DNA from: Gemmatales bacterium
GTDB taxonomy: Bacteria; Planctomycetota; Planctomycetia; Gemmatales; HRBIN36
Assembly: GCA_025055835.1 (NCBI GenBank)
Contig: JANWWR010000012.1
Coordinates: forward strand, 1 to 48,053
Direction of reading: 5' to 3'
Length of the DNA stretch: 48,053 nucleotides
Below are positions 39,882-48,053 of the stretch, piece after piece (position 1 is the stretch's first letter; each line of letters begins with the position of its first letter). The notes beneath the pieces are model-generated. The model saw nothing but the letters and a program-made list of their open reading frames with translations, had not been told where the DNA came from and did no database searches. Position numbers and translations under genes: made by a program.

Positions 39882-41561
39882 TCATTGCGGAGGGCGAGGC
39901 CGTTCCACGGGCGGACCTTGAGCCGGGCCGGGCGGTCCTCCGATCGGACCTGGGAAATTCTGGAAGCGCCGCAGGTTTGCCTCGAAGACAACCAGTTCCG
40001 GCGGATACCGTAATTTCTGGGCCTGGCAGTTCCGCTTGTTGTGCTCCAGAGCGGTCAGGAGCATTCGCAGCCAGCGCAGGTTGGGCGGAAGCGTCGGGGC
40101 CGCCCCCTCCCGCTGCTGGTTGATAGCCTCGACCAGAAGTTGATTGGATTTTTCCGGCTCGTCGCGGAAGGCCAGCACCATCGCCATGCCGACCTTGCCG
40201 AGGTACTCGTACTCCCGAACCTTGCTTTTCATCTGGGCCGCGAATAGCTCCTCGGCCCGGTCCAGTTCCCGAGGAATCTGCTCCAGATAGAGCAGCCCGA
40301 GATCCATGCGGTGCTGAATGCCACGACGCAGTTCCTCGCGCTCGCGACCCGGATTCTCCGTCTCCTCAATCAGATCGCGGTAGCCGCGTTCCTTGCGGCG
40401 ATATGAACCTAGCAGCGTCTCCAGGGGAGCGGCTTGCACTGTGTCGGTGGGTTCGACGGGCGGCTCCTCGACGTGGGGTCGCAAGGCGGCGGCGGTCCAA
40501 GCTCCCCCGACGTATGCGAAAAAGAGGCTGCCGGCGATCGTGGCCAGCCAGATCGTTCGGGTCAGCCAGGCAGGCATCGTCCTCAAGCCGGTTTTGGAGC
40601 CGGACTGAATCAGGGTCGGCAGCATCGCGGTGGACTCAGCCACGGGCAGCGAGAGCGTCAGCGAAGTCAGGGCCGGGCTTGTTTGGTCCTTGGGCAGCCG
40701 TTCGCTGATCGCCTGAAGTTCCCGCAGCACCTCGGCAGCGCTGGACGGTCGGTCGTCCGGCTTCTTCGCCAACATGCGATGGATCAGAGCACACAGTTCG
40801 GCGGGCAGGTCGGGTCGCAACGTGTCCAGCGGGATAGGCTCCTTTTGGACGTGCTGCAAGGCGACGGCAAAAGCGTTCTCACCCTCGAAGGGCGGACAAC
40901 CGGCGAGAAGATGGTAGCAGGTGGCACCGAAGGCGTAGATGTCAGTGCGGTGGTCGGTGGGGCGTCCTTCCACTTGCTCCGGACTCATGTACAAAGGGGT
41001 GCCCAGCGTCACGCCGGTCTGCGTCAGGTGCTTGGCGTCGTTGCCGGGATAGAGCATGCGCGACAGGCCGAAGTCCGCGACTTTGACCTCGCCTTTTCGG
41101 GTGATAAGGATGTTCTCCGGCTTGATGTCGCGGTGGACGATGCCCATCTCGGCGGCCCGCTGCAAGGCCGAGGCGACCTGCCACATGATGCCCAGGGCCG
41201 TCGCCACTCCGGGCGGACCTTTTCGGGCCAGATACTCCCGCAGGTTCCAGCCGTCCACGAATTCCAGGACCATGTATTGCGGCTGGGTTTCGTCGTGAAA
41301 CTGGTACAGCTGGACGATGTTGGCGTGGTTGAGGCGGGCGACGGCTTCGGCCTCGGCCCGAAACCGCTTGCGGGAGGTTTCATTTCCGCCGGTGTCGGTG
41401 CGAAGCACCTTGACCGCGACCCGCCGTCGGAGCGAAACCTGCTCGGCCAGATAGACGGTGCCCATGCCGCCCTCGCCGAGTCGCCGCACCAGCAGAAAAT
41501 CCCCCAGGCGACGGCCGGACAAGTCCGCAGTGGACGTTCGGGATTGCGGCTCGGTTGACAT
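39882..41561 (-). CDS. Membrane serine/threonine protein kinase
   Basis: 559 residues. Kinase domain 20-290: glycine loop RLGEGGMGTVYLAE, catalytic K51, HRDIKPEN (D145), DFGLS (D163), GTPLYMSPEQVEG and TDIYAFG. A linker and one membrane helix (IWLATIAGSLFFAYVGGAW, about 335-355) lead to a C-terminal helical domain facing outside, with tetratricopeptide-like helices (ELDRAEELFAAQMKSKVREYEYLGKVGMAMVL). This is the PknB-like layout common in planctomycetes. The ATG is opposite a 236-base gap containing the nested inverted repeat, then the Hpt remnant and a response regulator gene. Confidence 0.93.
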   Translation of the reverse strand: MSTEPQSRTSTADLSGRRLGDFLLVRRLGEGGMGTVYLAEQVSLRRRVAVKVLRTDTGGNETSRKRFRAEAEAVARLNHANIVQLYQFHDETQPQYMVLEFVDGWNLREYLARKGPPGVATALGIMWQVASALQRAAEMGIVHRDIKPENILITRKGEVKVADFGLSRMLYPGNDAKHLTQTGVTLGTPLYMSPEQVEGRPTDHRTDIYAFGATCYHLLAGCPPFEGENAFAVALQHVQKEPIPLDTLRPDLPAELCALIHRMLAKKPDDRPSSAAEVLRELQAISERLPKDQTSPALTSLTLSLPVAESTAMLPTLIQSGSKTGLRTMPAWLTRTIWLATIAGSLFFAYVGGAWTAAALRPHVEEPPVEPTDTVQAAPLETLLGSYRRKERGYRDLIEETENPGREREELRRGIQHRMDLGLLYLEQIPRELDRAEELFAAQMKSKVREYEYLGKVGMAMVLAFRDEPEKSNQLLVEAINQQREGAAPTLPPNLRWLRMLLTALEHNKRNCQAQKLRYPPELVVFEANLRRFQNFPGPIGGPPGPAQGPPVERPRPPQ

Positions 41562-41617
41562 ACTGATTCCCGCCAGCAGGCTGGCAGGCCTCGTCTGCCT
41601 GGGTTGCAGGACCGCTT

Positions 41618-41691
41618 GGACCTCAAGTATCCATATGATATCTCATCTCCATCATGAGATAGCTATGAAGCTTGGGATTGACTTGAGGTCC
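41618..41691. repeat. Nested inverted repeats
   Basis: Outer perfect 11-base arms GGACCTCAAGT (41618-41628) and ACTTGAGGTCC (41681-41691) enclose inner perfect 8-base arms TATCTCAT (41639-41646) and ATGAGATA (41654-41661) with a 7-base loop. The element is 74 bases and lies between the divergent kinase and regulator genes. It could be a small mobile element remnant, an operator or a structured transcript; no direct-repeat target site is evident. Confidence 0.65.
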
Positions 41692-41797
41692 TTCGCCTCG
41701 CCCTCAGGTCGATACCTGACATGTCATCGCCGATTAAGGATCTCTGTGAGACCACCCCCGTGTCCACCTCGGCAGGGAATTTCCTTAAAAAAATGCT

Positions 41798-41977
41798 TTG
41801 CTTCCGAGGCGGACGGCGCATACGCTCAAGGGAGCCGCCGGAAGCATAGGGGCCGAACCGATCGCCGACGCGGCACAACATTTCGAGCGCCTTGTCGCTG
41901 CTGACCGGATTGGCAAGGCGCTGGCAGAAGCTGCCCGGTGGGAGGAGTTTCTGAACGAGGTTCCTGCTGCAATTTAA
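41798..41977 (+). pseudogene. Histidine phosphotransfer (Hpt) domain remnant
   Basis: The frame open from a TTG at 41798 encodes 59 residues beginning LPRRTAHTLKGAAGSIGAEP and ending in ARWEEFLNEVPAAI. HTLKGAAGS is the Hpt signature with the phosphorylatable histidine. The N-terminal helices expected before it are missing: the frame is closed by a TAA at 41786-41788, in a run of seven A (41787-41793). Either the gene lost its front, or a -1 shift at the A-run joins it to an ORF from the ATG at 41716-41720; that upstream part does not look like Hpt. It sits 60 bases before the response regulator gene, so it was probably a relay partner. Confidence 0.6.
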
Positions 41978-42037
41978 GACGTGTCGGCGAGATTGGAATC
42001 GTGAAGCTCGGCCCTGCGTGGAGGAGGTCCCAGGAGA

Positions 42038-42985
42038 ATGCACGTCGCCGCCGATGTGTCGGATTACGGCTTTTCTCAACCGTTTGAATCCAAGGCCCGG
42101 CTGTTGATCGTGGATGATAGCCCCGTCGATCTGCTGCGTGCCCGCACTTTGGCCCAGAAGCTCGGCTACTCTGTCGTCACCGCCAGCAACGGCGTCGAAG
42201 CCCTCGAAATGGTGCGCTCCCAGGCCCCGAATCTCGTGCTGGCCGATCTGCAAATGCCTGAAATGAACGGCCTGGAACTGGTCCAGGAGATGCGGAGCGG
42301 TTATCCCTCAATTCCCGTGGTGATTTTCACGAGCAAGGGCAGCGAAGAAGAAGCCGTCAAGGCCCTCAAATGCGGAGCCGCTCATTACGTTACCAAGCGC
42401 AAACTGGCGGATGATCTGCCGGGAGTCCTGGAAACGGTGCTTCATGCCGCGGAGATGGATCGCGGTCGGCAGAAACTCCTGCGGTGCCTCATCCGGGCCG
42501 AGCACCAGTTCTGCCTGGTCAACGATCCCCGCCTCATCGCCCCCCTGGTCCAGTTCTTTCAAGAGTCGATGGCCGCGATGGAACTGTGCAACGAAAACAC
42601 CCGTATCCGCGTCGGCATCGCCCTCGAGGAAGCCCTGTGTAACGCCCTGTACCACGGAAATCTCGAAGTCAGTTCGGAATTGCGACAGGGCGATGACACG
42701 CCCTATCGGCAACTCATCGCTCATCGGCTCCAGGAATCGCCCTACCGCGAACGAATGATTCACGTCCAGGCATCGCTGACCCGTCAGGAGGCCCGGTTCG
42801 TCATTCGAGACGAGGGACCGGGCTTCGATCCAGCTTCCCTGCCTGACCCCACCGACCCGGAAAACCTGGAACTGGCCAGCGGTCGGGGCCTGCTTCTGAT
42901 CCGTTCTTTCATGGATGAGGTTTCCCACAATGCCACGGGAAACGAGATCACCATGATCAAGCGGCCTGAAAAGAAATTGCCCTGA
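42038..42985 (+). CDS. Response regulator with C-terminal HATPase (anti-sigma-like) domain
   Basis: 315 residues. Receiver domain 21-135: VDDSPVD (D26, D27), phosphoacceptor D70 (LVLADLQMPEMNG), T98 and K120. After a linker a GHKL ATPase domain of the RsbW/SpoIIAB type follows: VGIALEEALCNALYHGNLE (N box), VIRDEGPGFDP (G1), GRGLLLIRSFMDEV (G2). This arrangement suggests phosphorylation-controlled binding or phosphorylation of an anti-sigma antagonist. No PP2C phosphatase domain is present. AGGAG-rich sequence precedes the ATG. Downstream of the Hpt remnant. Confidence 0.9.
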   Translation: MHVAADVSDYGFSQPFESKARLLIVDDSPVDLLRARTLAQKLGYSVVTASNGVEALEMVRSQAPNLVLADLQMPEMNGLELVQEMRSGYPSIPVVIFTSKGSEEEAVKALKCGAAHYVTKRKLADDLPGVLETVLHAAEMDRGRQKLLRCLIRAEHQFCLVNDPRLIAPLVQFFQESMAAMELCNENTRIRVGIALEEALCNALYHGNLEVSSELRQGDDTPYRQLIAHRLQESPYRERMIHVQASLTRQEARFVIRDEGPGFDPASLPDPTDPENLELASGRGLLLIRSFMDEVSHNATGNEITMIKRPEKKLP

Positions 42986-43016
42986 CCCCGTAGATTCTTC
43001 TGAAGCGGCGAACCGG

Positions 43017-46000
43017 TCACGGAACGAACAAGAATTCCTTCGTGTTCAAAAGCACATGGCACAAGTCCGTCCAGGCCGCCAAGGAATCCGCGGGGCCTGA
43101 ACCGGAGGGATGGCTGCGAAGGAAATCCACGGCGACCCCGATTTCGTCCTCTCGGGGCGGCCGAGCCAACGCGATTTGGTAAAGGCGAGTCAGTCGCTCT
43201 TGAGGATCGGTCGGCACTTCGGAAACCAACCGTTGAGCCAATTGTCGAGCCATCTCGTGAACGAAAGCGTCATTGAGGAGCATGAGCGCTTGGGAAGGTA
43301 CGTTGGACACGTTTCGCCGCCCGACGGTCGTGAACGGGATGGGATAATCAAAGGCCAGGAAAAGTGGTGGCAGAAAATTACGCCGAATCGCCAGATAGAC
43401 GCTGCGACGTCCTGCACCATCAAGGGGTCCAGACTGGCTGGGGCGTCCGCGACCTTCCATGAACGGCGTCAGATACGGCGGGACGCTGGGGCCGCCCATG
43501 CTCGGATCGAGCCGACCGGCCACGGCCAGGAGCGCATCGCGGATCGCCTCGGCTTCCAGTCTTCGCAATGGCATGTGGTGCCAAAGCCGGTTATTCGGAT
43601 CTGCCTTGACGGCCTCGGCATTCGCACGACCAGACATCCGATAGGTGCTGCTGAGGACGATGAGCCGATGCATCGCCTTGACCGACCAGCCCGACGCAAC
43701 GAACTCGGAAGCAAGATAGTCCAGCAATTCCGGATGCGACGGCAATTCACCCATGCGGCCAAAATCGTCCGTGCTGCGAACCAAGCCACTGCCGAAATGA
43801 TGGTGCCAGAGACGGTTGACAAAGACCCGGGCCAGCAGGGGATTTCCTGGCGAAACCAATCGGCGAGCCAACTCCAGACGACCACTGCCAGTGGAACTCA
43901 CGAGCCGTGGCGGCTGGTCGTCAAAGACCAGTGGCAGCCGCCGAGGCACGATCGGTCCCGGCGTCTTGTAGTTGCCTCGAAGGAAGACGTATTCGTCCTC
44001 TCCCGTGCCGTCGGCGATGGCCACTCCACGCTGGGGAGCGGGGATCGAGGCCGCCAATTCTCGGTGTTCTTGAATCCCTGCGGCAAGTCTCCCGTCGTTT
44101 GGATTGCACAGCAATCCATGGTTGATCAACCACGCCGGGAGGGCAGAAGTCTCGTTTGGCGTGTTCCGAGGCGCTGGTTGAAGCGAGGCAGTCCACTCGT
44201 CTCGAAGTCGCCTGGCCAACTCCGGGAAAGTGGTGACATCATCCGCCGAAATTAGCCGAACCAGCACAGGATCCGCTTCAAGCGATGGAGGCTTCGCATG
44301 ATCGGCCAGCAGCACGCGCCGCACTGCGATGAATGCGTCCCCGGGGCGTCCCGCTGCTTTCGGATCGAGCGAATAGCTCGGTCCCGGCGTGGTGCTGTCG
44401 GCGAACTCCAAATACGCTCGACGACCCTGCCACATGCCTACATCCACGACTCGCCAATGCAGGTTCTCATCTTTCACCTCAAAGGTCAGGGAGCCGTAGA
44501 TCGGATCGCGGATAATGGTCAGTCCGTCCACGACGACGTTGACTCGGCCCTTTCTGCCGGCCACTTCCAAGAGCAAGAAGCGTTTGTCGAGCGTGAAGCT
44601 GGGTGACTGAAGGACGCCTTCCAATGACGCAGCATATCGTCCGCTGTGCATCGTCCCGGCAGGGAGGGCCTGCAATCTGCCCTGGTCTGTTACGGTGACC
44701 TCGTTCTCTTCGACTGGGCCGGAACCAAACGCGTCGCCGTGAATGAACCAGTGCGATGCATCTTGCCGTCGGAAGTCGGCCACCACGCGAAAGGTGGAGT
44801 CAGCCTCGGGCTGCTTGGCGGCATGGTCCAGGCGATGACGCCAAAATTCCCGAGCCTTGGCGAATTCGCTGTCGGGACACTTGCACAAGGTCGCCAGGAT
44901 GTGAAGGGGATGCTCAGTGGACTTCGAGGCGCTTTCAAGAACTTCTATCCAGCGTTGCAAGCGGGCTGGGTCCAGACCGGCTTCTTTGGCCTGCTGCGTC
45001 AACCCCGCTTTTTTAGGGGCGAGGATATGGTTTCGGGCCGCTTCGAGGTAACGCGGCAAGTCAGCAAGATCTCGGCGAAGCAATTCGCTCAGGGCGTCAG
45101 CCAGCCCCTTCTGAATCTCTCGCAAGCGGGCGGCCTTGGCGGCAATTCGCTCCGGTGGATCTAGGAATGCCTGCTGATAGCGGGAGCTTTTCAGGAAACC
45201 GGCCAAAGCGTAATAGTCGGCCAGGCTGATCGCGTCAAACTTGTGGTCGTGACACCGAGCGCAGGAAAGCGTTTGCGCGAGGAACGCCTTGCCGAACACG
45301 TCGATTTGATTGTCCATGCGGTCGGCTTCCTGCTGCCGAGCATCCACGGGAGAATGCTTTTCCTCGCCGAGCCAGAACCAGCCGGTAGCAAGGACGGAGA
45401 GATTCAGGCCCGTGCGTGGATCGCGGCGTGGCCTTTCCACAAGGTCGCCAGCCAAATGCTCGATCACGAACTGATCGTAAGGCAAATCGTCGTTGAATGC
45501 GGATATGACGTAATCCCGATAACGCCAGGCGTTGTGAATGTCGTAGTCAAATTCGTGGCCCAAGGTTTCGGCGTAGCGCATCAAGTCGAGCCAGTGGCGG
45601 CCCCAGCGCTCGCCGTAGTGCGGTGAAGCCAGCAGCCGTTCAACGAGACGTTCGTAGGCGTCCGGCGCGTCGTCGGCCAGGAACGCTTCGACCTCCGCCA
45701 CTGTGGGCGGTAAGCCGATGAGGTCGAAAGTCAGCCGACGGATCAGCGTCCGCTTGTCCGCTTCCGGGGCCGGTCGGATTCCCGCAGCCTCCTGGCGGGC
45801 GCGGATGAAGACGTCCACGGCATTGCAACACCAGCCAACATCGGCGACTTGAGGCAACGGCGGCCTTTGGACGGGCTGGTAACACCAATGGCGACGCCGC
45901 TCCGCCAGGTCAAACTGGTTGCTTGCGCCTCCAGTCACCGAGCCGGTGTCCCGCGGCAGAGCGGCTCCACGTTTTACCCATTCGGTCAAGACGGTGATTT

Positions 46001-46385
46001 GCTCGTCCTTGAGCTTTCCCTTGGGAGGCATGCGGAAGTCTTGATCGGTGTAGCGAATCGCTTGGATCAGCAGACTGGCCTCCGGGTTCCCGGCAACCAC
46101 GACGGCTCCGCGGTCGCCTCCCTTGCGAATCGCAGCGGGACTGTCCAACCGCAGACCGCCCCGCTGTTTCTGGGATCCGTGGCAGGCAGTGCAGTGTTCC
46201 AGCAGCAGCGGTCGGACGTGCTTTTCGAAAAACTCGATGCCTTCACGATCCGTCGCAGGTTCCGAGGACAGGTCTTCAACGGCTCGTGCCTCAGAAACTA
46301 CCAGCGTCCTCGGCAGACCGACCGCCAGGAGACAACCGACCGTCGAAAGCATGCAAGCGGTGAATGCGACGGACGACCGCATCAT
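43017..46385 (-). CDS. Planctomycete cytochrome C protein (PSCyt1, DUF1549, DUF1553)
   Basis: 1122 residues, secreted. N-terminal signal, then the PSCyt1 haem motif in EKHVRPLLLEHCTACHG (CxxCH, C65-H69), LDSPAAIRKGGDRG, and FRMPPKGKLKDEQI. Next DUF1549 (ADKRTLIRRLTFDLIGLPPT, YGERWGRHWLDLMRYAET), containing a second CARCHDHKFD motif. A central insert (about 520-680) resembles a beta-sandwich lectin domain (GSLTFEVKDENLHWRVVDVGMWQGRRAYLEF). DUF1553 ends the protein (GNPLLARVFVNRLWHHHFGSGLV, NVPSQALMLLNDAFV). These proteins are abundant in planctomycetes and tied to polysaccharide breakdown, but their activity is unproven. Stands alone here. Confidence 0.93.
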   Translation of the reverse strand: MMRSSVAFTACMLSTVGCLLAVGLPRTLVVSEARAVEDLSSEPATDREGIEFFEKHVRPLLLEHCTACHGSQKQRGGLRLDSPAAIRKGGDRGAVVVAGNPEASLLIQAIRYTDQDFRMPPKGKLKDEQITVLTEWVKRGAALPRDTGSVTGGASNQFDLAERRRHWCYQPVQRPPLPQVADVGWCCNAVDVFIRARQEAAGIRPAPEADKRTLIRRLTFDLIGLPPTVAEVEAFLADDAPDAYERLVERLLASPHYGERWGRHWLDLMRYAETLGHEFDYDIHNAWRYRDYVISAFNDDLPYDQFVIEHLAGDLVERPRRDPRTGLNLSVLATGWFWLGEEKHSPVDARQQEADRMDNQIDVFGKAFLAQTLSCARCHDHKFDAISLADYYALAGFLKSSRYQQAFLDPPERIAAKAARLREIQKGLADALSELLRRDLADLPRYLEAARNHILAPKKAGLTQQAKEAGLDPARLQRWIEVLESASKSTEHPLHILATLCKCPDSEFAKAREFWRHRLDHAAKQPEADSTFRVVADFRRQDASHWFIHGDAFGSGPVEENEVTVTDQGRLQALPAGTMHSGRYAASLEGVLQSPSFTLDKRFLLLEVAGRKGRVNVVVDGLTIIRDPIYGSLTFEVKDENLHWRVVDVGMWQGRRAYLEFADSTTPGPSYSLDPKAAGRPGDAFIAVRRVLLADHAKPPSLEADPVLVRLISADDVTTFPELARRLRDEWTASLQPAPRNTPNETSALPAWLINHGLLCNPNDGRLAAGIQEHRELAASIPAPQRGVAIADGTGEDEYVFLRGNYKTPGPIVPRRLPLVFDDQPPRLVSSTGSGRLELARRLVSPGNPLLARVFVNRLWHHHFGSGLVRSTDDFGRMGELPSHPELLDYLASEFVASGWSVKAMHRLIVLSSTYRMSGRANAEAVKADPNNRLWHHMPLRRLEAEAIRDALLAVAGRLDPSMGGPSVPPYLTPFMEGRGRPSQSGPLDGAGRRSVYLAIRRNFLPPLFLAFDYPIPFTTVGRRNVSNVPSQALMLLNDAFVHEMARQLAQRLVSEVPTDPQERLTRLYQIALARPPREDEIGVAVDFLRSHPSGSGPADSLAAWTDLCHVLLNTKEFLFVP

Positions 46386-46437
46386 GGTCCGCCCCCCATT
46401 TTCCTGGACCAGGATCGAAACTGCCCTTCAAATTAAC

Positions 46438-46470
46438 AAAAAAACGGAGCACAAGCTGCCCTGTGCTCCG
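46438..46470 (-). terminator. Rho-independent terminator of the Tyr/Pro-rich protein gene
   Basis: On the minus strand CGGAGCACA pairs with TGTGCTCCG (46462-46470 / 46445-46453) around an 8-base loop, followed by seven T. It lies 47 bases after the stop at 46518, a textbook terminator. Confidence 0.88.
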
Positions 46471-46517
46471 CCAAATCTGAATCATCCGGAAGGCCATGTC
46501 CCCGACATCGCCCCGGC

Positions 46518-46982
46518 CTAGTAGGTCGGAACATAGTAGGTCGGGAAGCTGTAAGTCGGCGTGCGGAAGAAAGTCGTGCTCGGCTGTTGTCCCTGAGCCG
46601 CCTGAGCCGCGTAGTAGTAGCCCGGGCTGACGTACATCGGAGTGAACTGATACGGGCTGTACCCCGGATACGGGATGCCCGTGATTGGGGAGTAAATCTG
46701 ATTGATGTTGGCCTGATGCAGACCCGTCACCACGCCATAGGTTGGCGAGTAAACGTGTGTCCAGCCGTAAGTGTAGCCCGAACCAGGATAGATGAACCCA
46801 TAGCGGGTGATCTGGAACAACTGCCCGTTGTACCAGAAGGCGTTTCGGGTGTGGTACGGGATTGGCCGGGCACCGCCGAAGGGAGCCCACGGCTGCCACG
46901 GAGCGAAGAACTGGGCGTCCGACGGGCTGACCAAGCAGAAGCTCAGGACCAGAGCAGCAGTTGCGATCAGTAGGGAACGCAT
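46518..46982 (-). CDS. Secreted Tyr/Pro/Gly-rich protein of unknown function
   Basis: 154 residues. Signal peptide MRSLLIATAALVLSFCLVSPSDA followed by a mature part unusually rich in Tyr, Pro, Gly and Thr (YTYGWTHVYSPTYGVVTG, YPGYSPYQFTPMYVSPGYYY), ending PTYYVPTY. No domain recognised; the composition fits a surface or matrix structural protein. ATG at 46982 has an AAAGGAGG site 6 bases upstream, an unusually strong one, and the strong terminator follows, so high expression is plausible (inference). Confidence 0.82.
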   Translation of the reverse strand: MRSLLIATAALVLSFCLVSPSDAQFFAPWQPWAPFGGARPIPYHTRNAFWYNGQLFQITRYGFIYPGSGYTYGWTHVYSPTYGVVTGLHQANINQIYSPITGIPYPGYSPYQFTPMYVSPGYYYAAQAAQGQQPSTTFFRTPTYSFPTYYVPTY

Positions 46983-47148
46983 GGCAAGCCTCCTTTTGCT
47001 TTGAAGTCCGGGAATCAAGGCCTCCTGCTTCTCCTACCTTGTGCGAGCATCCTCTGAAATCTTTACGCCAGCAGGTACGGCGGTGGTTCTTATTTCAACA
47101 TACGAAGTTGATTCTATCCACCAGGGGCCTGCCGGAAAAGGCAAGGAA

Positions 47149-48053
47149 TCACGGTAAGTTGCTCAAAAGCACCAGGGGCTGCTCGTGTTCCTCTCCGGAA
47201 GGCAGGCTGTTGTCTAAAAGGGGATACAATCGGGCGGCTTCCAGATGCTTGGGCCACGCGGCTGCTTCGGTTGGGGTCATGATCACGAAGCGACGCTGGG
47301 TTCCCGCCAGCCAGATGTCGAGGTTTTCCCATTCGATGACCCGTTCGACGGGTCGGCCAAGGTGATAAACGAGTTGATGGCCCTCAATGCGGAAGAGCAG
47401 CACCGGCTCAGTCGGCAAGGCGAGTTGTCGAACTGCGTCGGCAAAGGTCCTCAGTTCCCTGCGAGGTTCCTCCTGAGGAAGCACGGCGTTGACGAATATG
47501 AGCCAACCGACAGCCACCGCGGCTGCAACGGGGCCAACAAGCCAAGCTGTCCGATACATGCCAGGTCGCTGACTTTCAGACCACCGCAAGAGGATGCAGC
47601 TCAAAAACAACGCCGCACCGGGATAGGCGGGCAGCAGGTAGTCCGCCCGCTTGAAACTCATGCACGTCAGGCACGCAAACATCCCCGCGAACCACGCCAG
47701 ACTGAAGCGGGCCAAGGTACTTTGCTTCCACGTTTCCCAGCCCCCCTTCGTGATCGCCACCGGAATGAGAAGAGACCAGGGAAACAGATCCGGACCGATT
47801 CGCACGAAATAGAACCACCATGGGTGATGTTCGAGTTCCTCCGCTTGACCCAGGCCGCGAGCCAGATTGTGATACCAGAAGAAAACCCGTGTGAACTCGC
47901 CGTTGGTTTCCTGATGGAGCCACCAGTAGTAGCCTGCGACAACGACGGCAGCAGGAAGCAGTCCCCAGAAGAGGGAGGTGAGCGGGAATCGTGGACGGAG
48001 CCGCATCAGCGATCGTTCCCAGATCAGCGCTCGGAGCCGAGGCGGGTCTGCCA
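47149..48053 (-). CDS. GT39-type (PMT/ArnT-like) membrane glycosyltransferase, C-terminal part
   Basis: Open to the right window edge, 301 residues seen; the start and the catalytic N-terminal loop lie outside. Several membrane helices are visible: FWGLLPAAVVVAGYYWWL, FPWSLLIPVAI, FSLAWFAGMFACLTCMSF, YLLPAYPGAALFLSCILL, TAWLVGPVAAAVAVGWLIFV. FFWYHNLARG and FKRADYLLPAYPG resemble the 'SKR..YLLP..P' segment conserved in ArnT/GT39 lipid-linked sugar transferases. A soluble tail of about 110 residues follows. Donor would be a polyprenyl-phosphate sugar, as in the family; acceptor unknown. An internal ATG at 48006 is not the start, since homologous sequence continues above it. Confidence 0.85.
   Translation of the reverse strand, partial: ADPPRLRALIWERSLMRLRPRFPLTSLFWGLLPAAVVVAGYYWWLHQETNGEFTRVFFWYHNLARGLGQAEELEHHPWWFYFVRIGPDLFPWSLLIPVAITKGGWETWKQSTLARFSLAWFAGMFACLTCMSFKRADYLLPAYPGAALFLSCILLRWSESQRPGMYRTAWLVGPVAAAVAVGWLIFVNAVLPQEEPRRELRTFADAVRQLALPTEPVLLFRIEGHQLVYHLGRPVERVIEWENLDIWLAGTQRRFVIMTPTEAAAWPKHLEAARLYPLLDNSLPSGEEHEQPLVLLSNLP

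Noticed and set aside
40434..41558. Long plus-strand open frame (374 codons) opposite the Ser/Thr kinase
   Set aside because: Antisense shadow of a clear kinase with all catalytic motifs; its own translation has no domain and is low-complexity.
41570..41583. Short palindrome GCCAGC-AG-GCTGGC before the kinase gene
   Set aside because: Too short and GC-rich to separate from chance; possibly part of the regulatory region but unsupported.
41663..42253. Minus-strand open frame across the Hpt/regulator region
   Set aside because: Overlaps the receiver domain and the Hpt signature in antisense; no support.
43110..44255. Long plus-strand open frame (381 codons) opposite the cytochrome protein
   Set aside because: Antisense to a confident DUF1553 domain; common in high-GC genomes.
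1..48053. CRISPR array, tRNA, rRNA, insertion sequence or prophage
   Set aside because: No repeated spacer pattern, cloverleaf, rRNA segment, transposase or integrase was found.

Overview
The window is a high-GC, densely coded stretch from a Planctomycetota chromosome, most like the Gemmata branch. That placement is inferred from families rather than from any marker gene. The telling ones are a DUF1559 pilin-like protein with an H-x9-DG motif, a PSCyt1/DUF1549/DUF1553 cytochrome protein, a DUF1080 protein, a PQQ-like propeller opening with a WPCFRG motif, a Bat/von Willebrand operon and a short ECF sigma factor. I see no rRNA or tRNA gene, CRISPR array, insertion sequence or phage gene. The window cuts through a HIT-family gene at its left edge and a GT39-type membrane glycosyltransferase at its right edge.

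Layout. 1-4916: HIT protein (partial, -), a DUF4129 membrane protein and an oligopeptide-type solute-binding protein (+). 4913-18466: thirteen tightly packed minus-strand genes, the most interesting region. In order of transcription they are transketolase, CMP-nonulosonate cytidylyltransferase, FkbM methyltransferase, sulfotransferase, TagD/HldE-like nucleotidyltransferase, SAM methyltransferase, glycosyltransferase-like protein, GT-B-like protein, an unrecognised protein, an SDR oxidoreductase, a NeuB-type synthase, a KdsC-type phosphatase and a second, paralogous sulfotransferase. Together they look able to make a nonulosonic acid, activate it, and build and decorate (methylate, sulfate) a surface glycan. 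A promoter and a leader hairpin precede the operon, and a second promoter lies before the NeuB gene.

18638-27803: a membrane-anchored phosphatase, a YpsA/MoCo-like protein, dapB with an ExbD-like lipoprotein, a three-gene operon (propeller, radical SAM, Gfo/Idh/MocA), an SDR/DUF1080 pair in which the SDR gene apparently starts at CTG, and a diacylglycerol-kinase-type lipid kinase. 27914-34658: a small lipoprotein and a DUF1559 protein, then a Bat operon (BatA, a BatB-BatC fusion, BatD, BatE) without its usual MoxR/DUF58 partners.

34735-39794: ECF sigma factor with a CxxC partner, Ogt DNA repair protein with a zincin-type metallopeptidase, response regulator with RlmI-like methyltransferase, and a secreted protein ending in a strong terminator. 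39882-48053: Ser/Thr kinase, an intergenic region with nested inverted repeats and a broken Hpt domain, a REC-HATPase regulator, the large planctomycete cytochrome protein, a Tyr/Pro/Gly-rich secreted protein and the partial GT39 protein.
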